The position numbers and the translations under genes were made by a program. From Streptomyces flavochromogenes (lineage in GTDB: Bacteria > Actinomycetota > Actinomycetes > Streptomycetales > Streptomycetaceae), in contig NZ_JNZO01000001.1 in NCBI RefSeq assembly GCF_000717595.1, forward strand, positions 434,001-498,000: a stretch of 64,000 nt of DNA, given 5' to 3'. Positions 43,214 through 51,784 of this stretch are shown one piece after another. The first letter of the stretch is position 1. Every line of letters begins with the position of its first letter. Below the pieces are notes generated by a model. It was not told the DNA's origin. It did not search any database and saw nothing but the letters and a program-made list of their open reading frames with translations.

Positions 43214-43582
43214 GGCCGGACGCCCCGGCGGGAACCCGCCGACGGTGGGCGGGTGGTCCGGCGAGCAGCACCGTGGACTCGGCACTCCCTCGGGCGATCC
43301 CCGCGGTGTAGTCGCCGGATGAATGCGCGTCGGCACCGACGTCCCGTGGGGGGTACGGAGGTTCCACGCGTACGGAGGCGCCGCCCGGTCCGAGGGCCGG
43401 GCGGCGCACTGTCGCACCAACCGCATGAGCAGCTCCGAGGATCGGCCCGGCTGGCCTTCCCTGCGGCTCGCGACCGCTCACCAGGCCGAATCGGCCCACC
43501 TCGTGGCGACCACCACGGCCCGCCTGCGGGCCGCCACCGGCCTCGGTCTCGATGTAATAGCGTCGGCGACTGTGCCGAATCG
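43214..43582. other. Gap with no recognisable gene
   Basis: Both strands were read and no coding signal with a start and ribosome-binding site was found. The region joins the putative micropeptide to the broken integrase and is likely degraded sequence. Confidence 0.5.
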
Positions 43583-43985
43583 TGGGAGGTCCGCGAAGAG
43601 CTTCTTCACCCGGCGCCGTTCCATGCCCTCGGTGAAGTAGCCGCCCGGACCGCGCAGCGGATACCCGTCCCTCGTGGCGCCGTGCTTGGCCTCGTACCGC
43701 TCGATCGCCTCCCGCACCGACCGCGGCAGCGGCACCTCAGGCCCCCCGCCTTGCGGTGCTTCAGCTTCGCCGGCTTCAGCGTGTTGGAGTGGATCTGCTC
43801 GCGCACCCGGTACACGTCCTGCGCCACGACATTGTTGACATCACCGCCCGCGCCTCACCATTGCGCAGACCGCACCCCGCATCATGACGATCTCCAGCAC
43901 CAATTCTTCGTCGGCTACGGCCAGTGCTTTCGTCACGTGGTCGAGGGACGGAATGGCGACCGTTCCCCGCACGTATTCGACTCAT
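43583..43985 (-). pseudogene. Tyrosine recombinase (site-specific integrase) fragment, multiply frameshifted
   Basis: Reading the minus strand and switching frames gives one continuous integrase-like core: VTKALAVADEELVLEIVMM, then CGLRNGEARAV, VNNVVAQDVYRVREQIHSNT, LKPAKLKHRKAG, and VPLPRSVREAIERYEAKHG followed by GPGGYFTEGMERRRVKKLF. The GLRNGEA block corresponds to the catalytic-Arg box of tyrosine recombinases. At least three frameshifts separate these pieces, and the C-terminal H-x-x-R and Tyr boxes are absent. It is a relic of a phage or integrative element. No tRNA or att-like duplication is visible nearby. Confidence 0.7.
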
Positions 43986-44309
43986 GCCGACCGGATGCCG
44001 ACTTGCCTGATGAGCCATCAATACGAGGGAGGCCAGTCCACCCACACGGACGACGACTGTCCACGCACCGACGCGTCGGGCATCAGCCTCGCTCTGCCTC
44101 ATGGGACACGGTCCCCCCGAAGCACCACGCCGGCCGGCATGCCGATGAAGATCGACCAGCGAACTGCACGGTCCGGCGGCTGATGGATGTGCGACGCCGT
44201 GTGCGGCGGAGCCTCGAACGCGGCCTGCCCCGGCGGTTCGGTTCGGCAAGCCACGGTTCAGTAGACACATGAGTGACACGCGATATCAGAGCCATGAGAA
44301 CAGCTACAC
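43986..44309. other. Gap with no recognisable gene
   Basis: No convincing coding frame or RNA was recognised. The lower GC content and scattered short frames suggest further remnants of the element that carried the integrase. Confidence 0.45.
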
Positions 44310-44331
44310 GTTCAGTGCAGGTTCACTGAAC
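44310..44331. promoter_or_regulatory. Perfect inverted repeat upstream of mannanase 1
   Basis: GTTCAGTG (44310-44317) and CACTGAAC (44324-44331) pair with a 6-nt spacer, about 190 bp upstream of the mannanase start. It could be an operator or a small hairpin. Confidence 0.4.
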
Positions 44332-44449
44332 TGACTTCACCACCTCCTCTCTTCGCCATGAAATCGCCCTTCATGCTTGACACCGATTCGGCCACGGGTG
44401 CCTCATGGTGGACACCCCCGGCGCGCGGACCAGCGGCTCGGTCTTTGCG

Positions 44450-44477
44450 CTCTGACAACGTTGTCTCATTGTCAGAG
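44450..44477. promoter_or_regulatory. LacI-type operator upstream of mannanase 1
   Basis: TGACAACGTTGTCT (44453-44466) is a near-perfect LacI-family palindrome. It is embedded in a second inverted repeat, CTCTGACAA (44450-44458) and TTGTCAGAG (44469-44477). It lies 46 bp before the start codon, where a bound repressor would block expression. The same 13-bp core recurs upstream of the ROK kinase. Confidence 0.65.
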
Positions 44478-44522
44478 TGCTGCGCACACGGGCTCCTTCC
44501 CGTTTCCCTTATGAGGAGAGGC

Positions 44523-45683
44523 ATGACCAAGTCATCGCGCAGGACGTGGCTGACGGCCGCCGGCAGTGCCCTCGCCGGCGTCGTCGGGCTGCTGTTGCCC
44601 GTCTTCGGAACCGCCGGAGCCGCCCAGGCCGCCGACAGCGGCATCCACGTCGGCAACGGCCGGATCTACGAGGCCAACGGCAACGAATTCGTGATGCGGG
44701 GCGTGAACCACGCCTACGCCTGGTACCCGGGCGAGACCGACGCCATCGCCGACATCGCCGCCAAGGGTGCAAACACCGTCCGCGTCGTCCTCTCCAGCGG
44801 CGACCGCTGGACGGAGACGACCTCTTCGCAGCTGGCGTCGATCGTCGACGACTGCAAGACCAGCAAGGTCATCTGCGTCCTGGAAGTGCACGACACCACC
44901 GGATACGGCGAGGACGGCGCCGCCGCCACCCTCGGCCAGGCCGCCGACTACTGGGTGGGCGTCAAGAGCGCCCTCAGGGGCCAGGAGGACTACGTCGTCG
45001 TCAACATCGGCAACGAGCCCTTCGGCAACAGCGGTTACTCCGCCTGGACCGCCGCCACAAAGACTGCCATCAGCAAGCTGCGGAACGCCGGCATCGAGAA
45101 CGCGCTCATGGTCGACGCTCCCAACTGGGGCCAGGACTGGTCGAACACGATGCGCGACAACGCGGCCTCGGTCTTCGCCTCCGACCCCCGCCGCAACACG
45201 ATCTTCTCGATCCACATGTACGGCGTGTACGACACGGCCGCCGAGGTCCAGGGCTACCTGAACCACTTCGTGAACAACGGACTCCCCATCGTCGTAGGAG
45301 AGTTCGGAGACAACCACAGCGACGGCAACCCCGACGAGAACGCCATCATGGCCACCGCCCGCTCGCTGCGCGTCGGCTACCTCGGCTGGTCCTGGAGCGG
45401 CAACGGCAGCGGCGTCGAGTACCTCGACATGGTCACCGGGTTCGACGCCGGCTCCCTGACCGCCTGGGGCAACCGCTTCTTCCACGGCGCCGACGGCATC
45501 GCCGCCACCTCCACCCGCGCCACGATCTACGGCGGCGGAGGCGGAGGCGGTGGGACCGGCGGCACGGCTCCCAACGGCTACCCGTACTGCGTGAACGGCG
45601 CCTCCTCCGACCCCGACGGCGACGGCTGGGGCTGGGAGAACAGCCGCTCCTGCGTCGTCCGCGGCGGCGCCGCCGACCACTGA
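44523..45683 (+). CDS. manA: Secreted GH5 endo-beta-1,4-mannanase with CBM10
   Basis: A 386-residue extracellular enzyme that cuts the beta-mannan backbone. ATG 44523 has an AGGAGAGG site and opens a signal peptide (SRRTW, hydrophobic core, AQA near 38). The GH5 (subfamily 8-like) catalytic domain covers about 39-335: VMRGVNHAYAWYP, VVNIGNEPFGN with the acid/base Glu, MVDAPNWGQDW, IHMYGVYD and VVGEFGDNHSDG with the nucleophile Glu. A glycine linker is followed by a CBM10 module (PYCVNGASSDPDGDGWGWEN, then SRSC) that binds cellulose or mannan. The overall layout matches the well-known Streptomyces lividans mannanase; the symbol follows that usage and should not be confused with the isomerase gene. 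A LacI-type operator lies upstream. Confidence 0.92.
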   Translation: MTKSSRRTWLTAAGSALAGVVGLLLPVFGTAGAAQAADSGIHVGNGRIYEANGNEFVMRGVNHAYAWYPGETDAIADIAAKGANTVRVVLSSGDRWTETTSSQLASIVDDCKTSKVICVLEVHDTTGYGEDGAAATLGQAADYWVGVKSALRGQEDYVVVNIGNEPFGNSGYSAWTAATKTAISKLRNAGIENALMVDAPNWGQDWSNTMRDNAASVFASDPRRNTIFSIHMYGVYDTAAEVQGYLNHFVNNGLPIVVGEFGDNHSDGNPDENAIMATARSLRVGYLGWSWSGNGSGVEYLDMVTGFDAGSLTAWGNRFFHGADGIAATSTRATIYGGGGGGGGTGGTAPNGYPYCVNGASSDPDGDGWGWENSRSCVVRGGAADH

Positions 45684-45693
45684 GGATCGAGGT

Positions 45694-45725
45694 GCCCTCC
45701 CTCCCCGTCCTCGGGAAGGGAGGGC
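45694..45725. terminator. Bidirectional terminator between mannanase 1 and ABC exporter
   Basis: A 13-bp stem with one mismatch (45694-45706 with 45713-45725) lies between two convergent stop codons. Confidence 0.7.
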
Positions 45726-45745
45726 GCCCCTCTTCGTACTGCGGG

Positions 45746-47506
45746 TCAGGCCAGCTGGGTCGCCTGGAGGCGCGCGTACGCGGAGCCCCGTTCGAGCAGT
45801 TCCCGGTGGCGTCCGGACTCCACCACCCGCCCCCGCTCCAGCACCACGATCCGGTCGGCCTGTCTGATCGTGGAGAGGCGGTGGGCCACGACGAAGACCG
45901 TCCGGCCGGCGACGAGGCGGGCGAGCGCCTCCTGGACCTGGGCCTCGGAGCGGGCGTCGAGCGCCGAGGTGGCCTCATCGAGCACCAGGACCCTGGGGTC
46001 GCGTATGAGAGCGCGGGCGATCGCGAGTCGCTGGCGCTGGCCGCCCGAGAGGCGGGTGCCGCGCTCCCCCACGATGGTGTCGAGGCCATCCGGCAGTGCG
46101 TCGACGAACTCGGCGGCGTTGGCGTCGCGGAGCGCGCTCCGCAGCGTCCCGTCGTCGACGTCCTCCAGGCCGTAGGTGACGTTCTCCCTGATGGTTCCCT
46201 CGAAGAGGACGGACTCCTGGGGGACGACGGAGACGAACCTGCGGTAGCTCCGCAGGTCGAGGTCGGCCATGTCCTGTCCGTCGAGGAGGACCCGACCCGC
46301 TGTGGGACGGTGGAAGCCGAGTACGAGGTTGAGCAGCGTGGACTTCCCCGCCCCGGAGCCGCCGACGATCGCGAGGGTGGTACCGACCGGCACGTCGAGG
46401 TCGACGTCGCTCAGAGCGGGCTCGCCACCGTCGCCGTGCGTGAGACCGGCGCCCTCGAACCGGAAGGCCCCGGCGACCGACTCCACCTGCCGCTTGCCGT
46501 CGTTGACCTCCAGGTCAGGTGCCTGGAGGACCTCGCCGACGGATTTGAGGGACTCCACTGCCTTGCCCACGACGGGGGCGAGAGCGAGCAGGCTGGTGAC
46601 GGCCCCGGTGAGGGTGGAGAAGTAGGCGCTGAGCATGACGACCTCGCCCGCGGTGACCGACGCCCATCCGTAGTAGGCAACGAGGGCCGCGCCGGCGAGG
46701 CAGGCGGTACCGAGCCCGTTGAAGACGACCCAGGACAGTGAGCCGAAGCGGGCGTTGAGCAGGTCGAGTCGCGTCCCCTCCCTCTGTACCTGGTCGAGCT
46801 CGCGCCCGACCCGTCCCAGCGCCGTGCGCTCCAGGGCGTGGGCCCGGGTGATGGGGATGAGGGTGGTCATATCGCTGACCGAGGCGGACATGCGCTCCAC
46901 CGAACGCCGGTAGGAGGTGTTCCCCTCGCCGAGCCGCGCGCGCAGGGCCCCGATCAGCAGCACCGCGACGGGGATCAGGACGAGGAAGACCGGCAGGAAG
47001 ACCGGCGTGACCACGGCGATGACGGCCAGGCCGCCCGCCAGCGTGGCGACGGCGGTGAGTCCGTTGTCCGCCGTCTGCTGGATTCCCGTCTCCATCGTCT
47101 CGACGTCCCGGACCACTTTCGCGTGCAGCACGGACGAGCTGGTGCGGCTGTGGAAGCCGATGGACAGCTGCTGCATCCGGGTCACGAGGGCGGACCGCAG
47201 GTCGCGGCCGAGCCGCCGGATCGCCCCGTGCATCCAGCGGACGTACAGCAGGTGCAGCGGCGGGTTCAGGAGGAGGACCGTGAGCATCACGGCGCAGTTC
47301 CACCACAGTTCGGAGATCGCCCGGTGCTCGACAACGACGTCGATCACGTTGGCTGTCACCGGCGGGAGCAACCAGACGGGCGCGTGTTTCGCGAAGAAGA
47401 TCGCGACGGCTCCGGCAAGCCGGGCGTGGTCGGGCCGAAAGAGATAGTGGACGGTGCGGATCGGGTGTTCGCCCCGGTAACGGTGGTCGAGCGGGCTGTG
47501 GTTCAT
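45746..47506 (-). CDS. ABC transporter, fused permease and ATP-binding protein
   Basis: A 586-residue exporter half-transporter. Six hydrophobic helices occupy about 25-310. The nucleotide-binding domain has Walker A GGSGAGKST (about 385), Q-loop VPQESVLFEG, signature LSGGQRQRLAIARAL, Walker B VLVLDEATSALD and H-loop VAHRLS. It would work as a homodimer. The surrounding genes concern mannan use, but this protein is an exporter type and not the missing importer ATPase. No partner gene is adjacent. Substrate unknown. Confidence 0.9.
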   Translation of the reverse strand: MNHSPLDHRYRGEHPIRTVHYLFRPDHARLAGAVAIFFAKHAPVWLLPPVTANVIDVVVEHRAISELWWNCAVMLTVLLLNPPLHLLYVRWMHGAIRRLGRDLRSALVTRMQQLSIGFHSRTSSSVLHAKVVRDVETMETGIQQTADNGLTAVATLAGGLAVIAVVTPVFLPVFLVLIPVAVLLIGALRARLGEGNTSYRRSVERMSASVSDMTTLIPITRAHALERTALGRVGRELDQVQREGTRLDLLNARFGSLSWVVFNGLGTACLAGAALVAYYGWASVTAGEVVMLSAYFSTLTGAVTSLLALAPVVGKAVESLKSVGEVLQAPDLEVNDGKRQVESVAGAFRFEGAGLTHGDGGEPALSDVDLDVPVGTTLAIVGGSGAGKSTLLNLVLGFHRPTAGRVLLDGQDMADLDLRSYRRFVSVVPQESVLFEGTIRENVTYGLEDVDDGTLRSALRDANAAEFVDALPDGLDTIVGERGTRLSGGQRQRLAIARALIRDPRVLVLDEATSALDARSEAQVQEALARLVAGRTVFVVAHRLSTIRQADRIVVLERGRVVESGRHRELLERGSAYARLQATQLA

Positions 47507-47868
47507 GTCTTCTGCGGGCTTCCTTCGTCGGTGCCGGTCGCCCCTCTCGCCGTGGCACGCGTCCGGTAGCGGCGTGTGGGCCAGGGCTGAGGCTCACCGT
47601 GTACGAGGGCAGCCCGGTCCCGCGGCCTCAGGACGGCCGGGGCTCCCTGGGGAGAGGACGGCGGCGTGCTCTCGTAAGAGCATGCGGCGCGCGGGCCGTC
47701 CGATTCCAGTACCGACGGGGACCCGTCAAAGATTTGCGAAACTCTGACTAAATTCGCCCGTACCTCCTCGCCGTTCACGCGGATCTGCGGCAGCAAGCCG
47801 GAAAGCACTCGCGCGTGGGCATCCTCGACAACGGCCGGCCATGGGCTTCCGGGGCTGAATGCTGAAGT

Positions 47869-47894
47869 GGGGTGCCCGCTGAAGCGGACACCCC
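47869..47894 (-). terminator. Hairpin downstream of CBM2 remnant
   Basis: GGGGTGCCCGC (47869-47879) pairs with GCGGACACCCC (47884-47894) across a TGAA loop, with one G-U type mismatch. It begins 20 bp after the remnant's ancestral stop at 47915. Confidence 0.65.
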
Positions 47895-47914
47895 AGGTGC
47901 TGTGAGGTGTGCGG

Positions 47915-48465
47915 TCAGGTGGTGGTGCAGGGCTTCCCGTTGAGGGTGAAGGCGGTCGGCACCCCGTTGTGCCCGCCGACGACGTGCCGTTGAAGCCGAA
48001 GTTCACGGTCGTGCCGGGGACGATGGTGACGTTGTAGCCGGACGGGTTGGTCGCGGTGACGTTCCGCCTGTCCTGCTCGGGGACGGCGTTCCACATCTGA
48101 GTGATCCGCTGGTCACCCGGGAAGTCGAAGGCCAGCTGCCAGCCGGCGACGGGGGTGCCGCCGGTGTTGCGGATCGTCACGCCGCCGTTGAAGGTGGTGC
48201 CCCAGTCGGCGAGGGTATAGGTGACGGCGCAGCCGGCCGCCGCATGAGTCGTGGGCGGCGTGGTGGGCCCGGTCGGCTCCGTGGTGGGCGGGGCCGTGGG
48301 ATCCGTCGGTCCGGGGGTGGGCGGCGTGGCCGGGTCGGTGGGGGTCGGGGACGGCGTGGTGGCTCTTCTTGCCCGTGGAACAGCACGGGGGGCGTGCTCA
48401 TGGGGGGGTTCCCTTTCGTCCGGAGGGAGCTGGTGGAGAAACCGGTCGGCTACGGGGCGGCTCAC
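47915..48465 (-). pseudogene. Remnant of a secreted CAZyme: Pro-Thr linker and CBM2, frameshifted
   Basis: On the minus strand a Pro/Thr-rich linker is followed by a CBM2 domain: CAVTYTLADWGTTFNGGVTI, then RNTGGTPVAGWQLAFDF and NFGFNGTSSAG. A one-base deletion near 47980 moves the final part (HNGVPTAFTLNGKPC and the stop at 47915) into another frame. No catalytic domain is present between the linker and the upstream LacI-type operator, and no proper signal peptide or start is seen. I infer a mannan- or cellulose-active enzyme that lost its catalytic domain by deletion. A longer frameshifted frame continues to 47503 but has no domain there. Confidence 0.75.
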
Positions 48466-48475
48466 CCGATCACAA

Positions 48476-48489
48476 ATTAACCGGTTAAT
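48476..48489. promoter_or_regulatory. Perfect LacI-type operator ATTAACCGGTTAAT
   Basis: A perfect 14-bp palindrome in the gap between the CBM2 remnant and the LacI gene at 48690. The related sequences at 53183, 53292, 58609 and 61030 make a shared regulon likely. Confidence 0.7.
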
Positions 48490-48689
48490 CGAAGGGAACC
48501 GCAGAGAGGGCCCGAGAGCATGTCAATGGATTCAACTGGCCTGCATTGCACGCCTGTTGAGTGGGAGCTCTCGATACCGAAGCCCGGCCGCCGCTTCGCG
48601 CTGTCGCCCCGTGCGCCCGCAGAAACCCGCCGTTGAGGGCCATGACCGGGCGGTAGAGTCGGGGTATCGAGATTGAGGATGGAGCTGGG

Positions 48690-49727
48690 GTGGCAGTGAA
48701 ACGGCCGACGATGGCGGATATCGCGCGTCGGGCGGGTGTGTCGAAGGTGGCGGTCTCGTACGCGCTCAACGACCAGCCCGGAGTCTCCGAGGCCACCCGC
48801 GCCTCGATCAAGAGCATCGCCGAGGAACTGGGCTGGCGCGCCAACAGCGCCGCCCGGGCGCTGACCGGCGGGCGGGCACAGGCGGTCGGACTGGTCGTGC
48901 GGCGGCCGGCGCGGACGCTGGGGGTGGAGCCGTTCTTCATGGGGTTCATCAGCGGCGTGGAGACGGTGCTCGCCGAGCGGTCGTACGCGCTGATGCTCCA
49001 GATGGTGACGGACCAGGCGCAGGAGATCGAGGTCTGCCGGCGCTGGTGGGGAGAGCGGCGAGTCGACGGCGTCCTGCTCATGGACCTGCAGACCGATGAC
49101 GCGAGGGTCGGCGCCGTCCGCGGCATGGACCTGCCCGCGGTGGCGATCGGCCCACCGGAAGCGGCCGGGGGCCTGCCGGCCATCTGGTCCGACGACGGCG
49201 AGAGCGTCCACGAGATCGTGCGGTACCTGGCGGCCCTGGGCCACCGGCGGATCGCGCGGGTGGCGGGCCCGGCCGCGTTCGCGCATACGGCGATCCGGGA
49301 CGCCGCCCTCGCGGAGGCATGCCGGGAGGCCGGAATCCCCGAGGCGACGGTGGTGCACACCGACTACACCGGCGACGAAGGTGCTCGGGCCGCGCGGGCG
49401 CTGCTGATCGCGCCTCGAAGGCCGACTGCGATGGTGTTCGACAACGACATCATGGCGGTGGCCGCACTGTCGGTCGCACAGGAGCTGGGCCTGTCGATCC
49501 CGGCGGACCTGTCGATCGTGGCCTGGGACGAGTCGCCGCTCACGCAGGTCGTACGCCCGACGCTGTCGGCTGTCACCCGCGACATCCCGGCGTACGGAGC
49601 CCGTTCCGCGACCGCGCTGCTCGCCCTGATCGGTGGGGAGGACATCGGCAGCGTCCGCGAGGGCTACGCCTACTTCACCCCCCGGGGCAGCACCTCCGCT
49701 CCGCCTCCGGAGTCGGACGCGGGCTGA
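48690..49727 (+). CDS. LacI family transcriptional regulator (LacI 1)
   Basis: A 345-residue repressor. The N-terminal HTH is typical: MADIARRAGVSKVAVSYALN with hinge ARALTGGRAQAVGL near residues 58-72, then a periplasmic-binding-like sugar sensor (GVEPFFMGFISGVETVL; MVFDNDIMAVAAL; WDESPLTQVVRPTLSAV). GTG 48690 is preceded by GGAGCTGG. It is clearly paralogous to the LacI gene at 55782. It probably recognises the AACCGGTT palindrome upstream and controls the convergently oriented importer and other mannan genes. Confidence 0.92.
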   Translation: MAVKRPTMADIARRAGVSKVAVSYALNDQPGVSEATRASIKSIAEELGWRANSAARALTGGRAQAVGLVVRRPARTLGVEPFFMGFISGVETVLAERSYALMLQMVTDQAQEIEVCRRWWGERRVDGVLLMDLQTDDARVGAVRGMDLPAVAIGPPEAAGGLPAIWSDDGESVHEIVRYLAALGHRRIARVAGPAAFAHTAIRDAALAEACREAGIPEATVVHTDYTGDEGARAARALLIAPRRPTAMVFDNDIMAVAALSVAQELGLSIPADLSIVAWDESPLTQVVRPTLSAVTRDIPAYGARSATALLALIGGEDIGSVREGYAYFTPRGSTSAPPPESDAG

Positions 49728-49753
49728 TCGTCCGACCGCAGGGAGACCGAGGA

Positions 49754-49778
49754 GGCCGGACCGTCCCGTCGTCCGGCC
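49754..49778. terminator. Terminator between LacI 1 and importer operon
   Basis: GGCCGGAC (49754-49761) and GTCCGGCC (49771-49778) form a perfect 8-bp stem between two convergent genes. Confidence 0.6.
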
Positions 49779-49802
49779 GGCCTCACGTTCCGTCGCTCTT
49801 CC

Positions 49803-50684
49803 CTACTTGGTGGCTCCCTGTGAGAAGCCGTTGTAGATCCAGCGCTGGAGCAGCAGGAAGATGATCAGCGTCGGCAGGATGACGAGGATCGCCCCTGCTG
49901 AAATGGCCTCCCAATGGGCTCCGAAGGGGCCCTTGAAGCGGAAGAGCGCGGTGGAGATCGTGCCGAGGTCTTCGGAGTGCATGTACAGAAAGGGAATGTA
50001 GAAGTCGTTGTAAGTGGTGATTCCCTTGATGATGACGACCGTGGCGATCGCGGGCTTGAGCAGCGGGAAGATTATCTTCCGGTAGATCGTGAAGGCATTG
50101 GCTCCATCGAGCCGGGCCGCCTCGTCCAGCGAGGTGGGAATTCCCCGGATGAACTGCAGGAAGATGTACACGGACACGATGTCGGTACCCATGTAGAGCA
50201 GGATCGGGGCCCATCGGGTGTCGACGAGTCCGAAGCTGCTGATCACCTGGAAGGTGGCCACCTGCGTGGTGACGGCAGGCACGAGTGTGGCGATGAGGAA
50301 TCCCGCCATGACGAGCTTCTTGCCCTGGAAGTCGAATCGGTCCACGGCGTACGCGGTCATCGAACCGATGATCACGGTGCCGCCGATGGAGAACAACAGG
50401 ATGAACGCGGTGTTCCCGAAGGCCATCAACATGTGGCCGTCGTTGAACGCGGTGACGTAGTTCTCGAGGTTCAGCCAGTTCCCCGGCAGGGAGAGGGCGC
50501 CGCCCTCCTTGACCTCGTCCGAGGTCTTCAGCGAGGTGAGGAGGACCACGACGAGCGGGAGCAGGACGACCGCGGACGCCACGACGAGCGACAGGTACGT
50601 CAGGACGCTTCCGACGGGCAGGCGGCGCCTGGAGACGCGTGTGCCTGCGGGCGCGGGTGCTGCGGTGAGGTCGGGGGAGGTCAT
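49803..50684 (-). CDS. Carbohydrate ABC transporter permease (MalG-type)
   Basis: A 293-residue inner-membrane permease with six predicted helices. The EAA loop is EAARLDGANAFTIYRKIIFP, the contact site for the ATPase. ATG 50684 overlaps the upstream permease stop by 4 bp. Together with the second permease and the solute-binding protein it forms a CUT1-type sugar importer. No ATPase gene is present; streptomycete CUT1 systems commonly use the shared ATPase MsiK encoded elsewhere. Confidence 0.92.
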   Translation of the reverse strand: MTSPDLTAAPAPAGTRVSRRRLPVGSVLTYLSLVVASAVVLLPLVVVLLTSLKTSDEVKEGGALSLPGNWLNLENYVTAFNDGHMLMAFGNTAFILLFSIGGTVIIGSMTAYAVDRFDFQGKKLVMAGFLIATLVPAVTTQVATFQVISSFGLVDTRWAPILLYMGTDIVSVYIFLQFIRGIPTSLDEAARLDGANAFTIYRKIIFPLLKPAIATVVIIKGITTYNDFYIPFLYMHSEDLGTISTALFRFKGPFGAHWEAISAGAILVILPTLIIFLLLQRWIYNGFSQGATK

Positions 50685-51703
50685 ACGAGGTCCACCTTGT
50701 CGTCGGGCACGAGCCGGCGCTGGATCCAGGTGATCAGCAGGATGATCAGGAGGAGCACCACGGCCGCGGCCGAGGCCAGGCCGGTCTTGTTGAACTGGAA
50801 GGCAAGCTTGACCGTCTGGATGACGAAGGTCTGGGTGCCGGTCGCGCCGCCGGTCATGATGTAGGGAATCTCGAAGACCGAGAGTGAGCCGGAGATCGCC
50901 AGGATGACGCTGAGACTGATCACGGGTTTGATACTGGGCGCGATGATGTGCCGGAACTGCTTCCATTTCCCGGCGCCGTCCAGTTCGGCCGCCTCGTACA
51001 GCTCCCCGGGAATGGACTGAATCGCACCGAGGAAGAGGACGAAGTTCAGTCCGGTGAAGCGCCAGACGGAGACGCCGGCGAGGGACACGTTGGCAGAGGC
51101 CGGATCACCCAGCCACGGATGGTCGGTGGCCACGCCCAACCAGGACAGCACCGCGTCGAGCGTGCCGCCGTCCTGGAAGAAGTACAGGAACACGAAGCCG
51201 ATCGCGACGCCGTTGATCAGATAGGGGAAGAAGAGAATCCCCTTGAAGAGGTTTCGGAACCGCAGGTCGAAGCTGAGGACCACCGCGAAGTAGAGCGCGA
51301 CGGCGATCTGGACCACGGACGCGGCAAGGTAGTAGCCGCTGACGAAGAACACCCGGAACAGCTCGGGACGGGTGAAGATCTGTACGTAGTTGTCGAACCC
51401 GACGTTCTCCCGCTCCGGGCTCACCCCGTCCCAGTCCGTGAAGCTGTACGAGATCATGCTCGCCACGGGCACGTAGGTGAACGTGATCAGCAGGGCGAGA
51501 GGGGCGGCAAGAAAGAGCCAGGGCGTGATCCTGCGAAGCGGGGAGTCACGCCAGGATCGGGTCCGTCCGGTCGTGGTGCTGCGCCCGCTGCGCGGGGGCG
51601 GGCCACCTTGGGGGTCGCGCCGCATCCGTCTGCCTGTGCTGTCGCTGGTCGATCGCCCTGTCATGGCGGCGCCTTCTGGTGCAGTCTCGGTTGTCTGGGT
51701 CAT
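50681..51703 (-). CDS. Sugar ABC transporter permease (MalF-type)
   Basis: A 340-residue permease. A polar, basic N-terminal tail of about 55 residues precedes six helices. The EAA loop reads EAAELDGAGKWKQFRHIIAP. ATG 51703 is 81 bp after the solute-binding-protein stop, and the next permease overlaps its end by 4 bp. It imports manno-oligosaccharides by context. Confidence 0.92.
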   Translation of the reverse strand: MTQTTETAPEGAAMTGRSTSDSTGRRMRRDPQGGPPPRSGRSTTTGRTRSWRDSPLRRITPWLFLAAPLALLITFTYVPVASMISYSFTDWDGVSPERENVGFDNYVQIFTRPELFRVFFVSGYYLAASVVQIAVALYFAVVLSFDLRFRNLFKGILFFPYLINGVAIGFVFLYFFQDGGTLDAVLSWLGVATDHPWLGDPASANVSLAGVSVWRFTGLNFVLFLGAIQSIPGELYEAAELDGAGKWKQFRHIIAPSIKPVISLSVILAISGSLSVFEIPYIMTGGATGTQTFVIQTVKLAFQFNKTGLASAAAVVLLLIILLITWIQRRLVPDDKVDLV

Positions 51704-51784
51704 GTCGGCCTTTCGTGTCCGCTGCCGCGGAAGGTCCAGGGGCCCCGGCCCGTGTCGTGCGGCCGGGGCCCACTCCGTCGGTAA

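Noticed and set aside
43776..44279. A 167-codon minus-strand frame starting MSLMCLLNRG
   Set aside because: Only its last part (GLRNGEARAV) has coding character, and that belongs to the broken integrase. The rest shows no motif or ribosome-binding site.
45746..47506. The ABC protein as the ATPase of the mannan importer
   Set aside because: It has its own fused transmembrane domain and exporter-type organisation, lies outside the importer operon, and CUT1 importers use a stand-alone ATPase.
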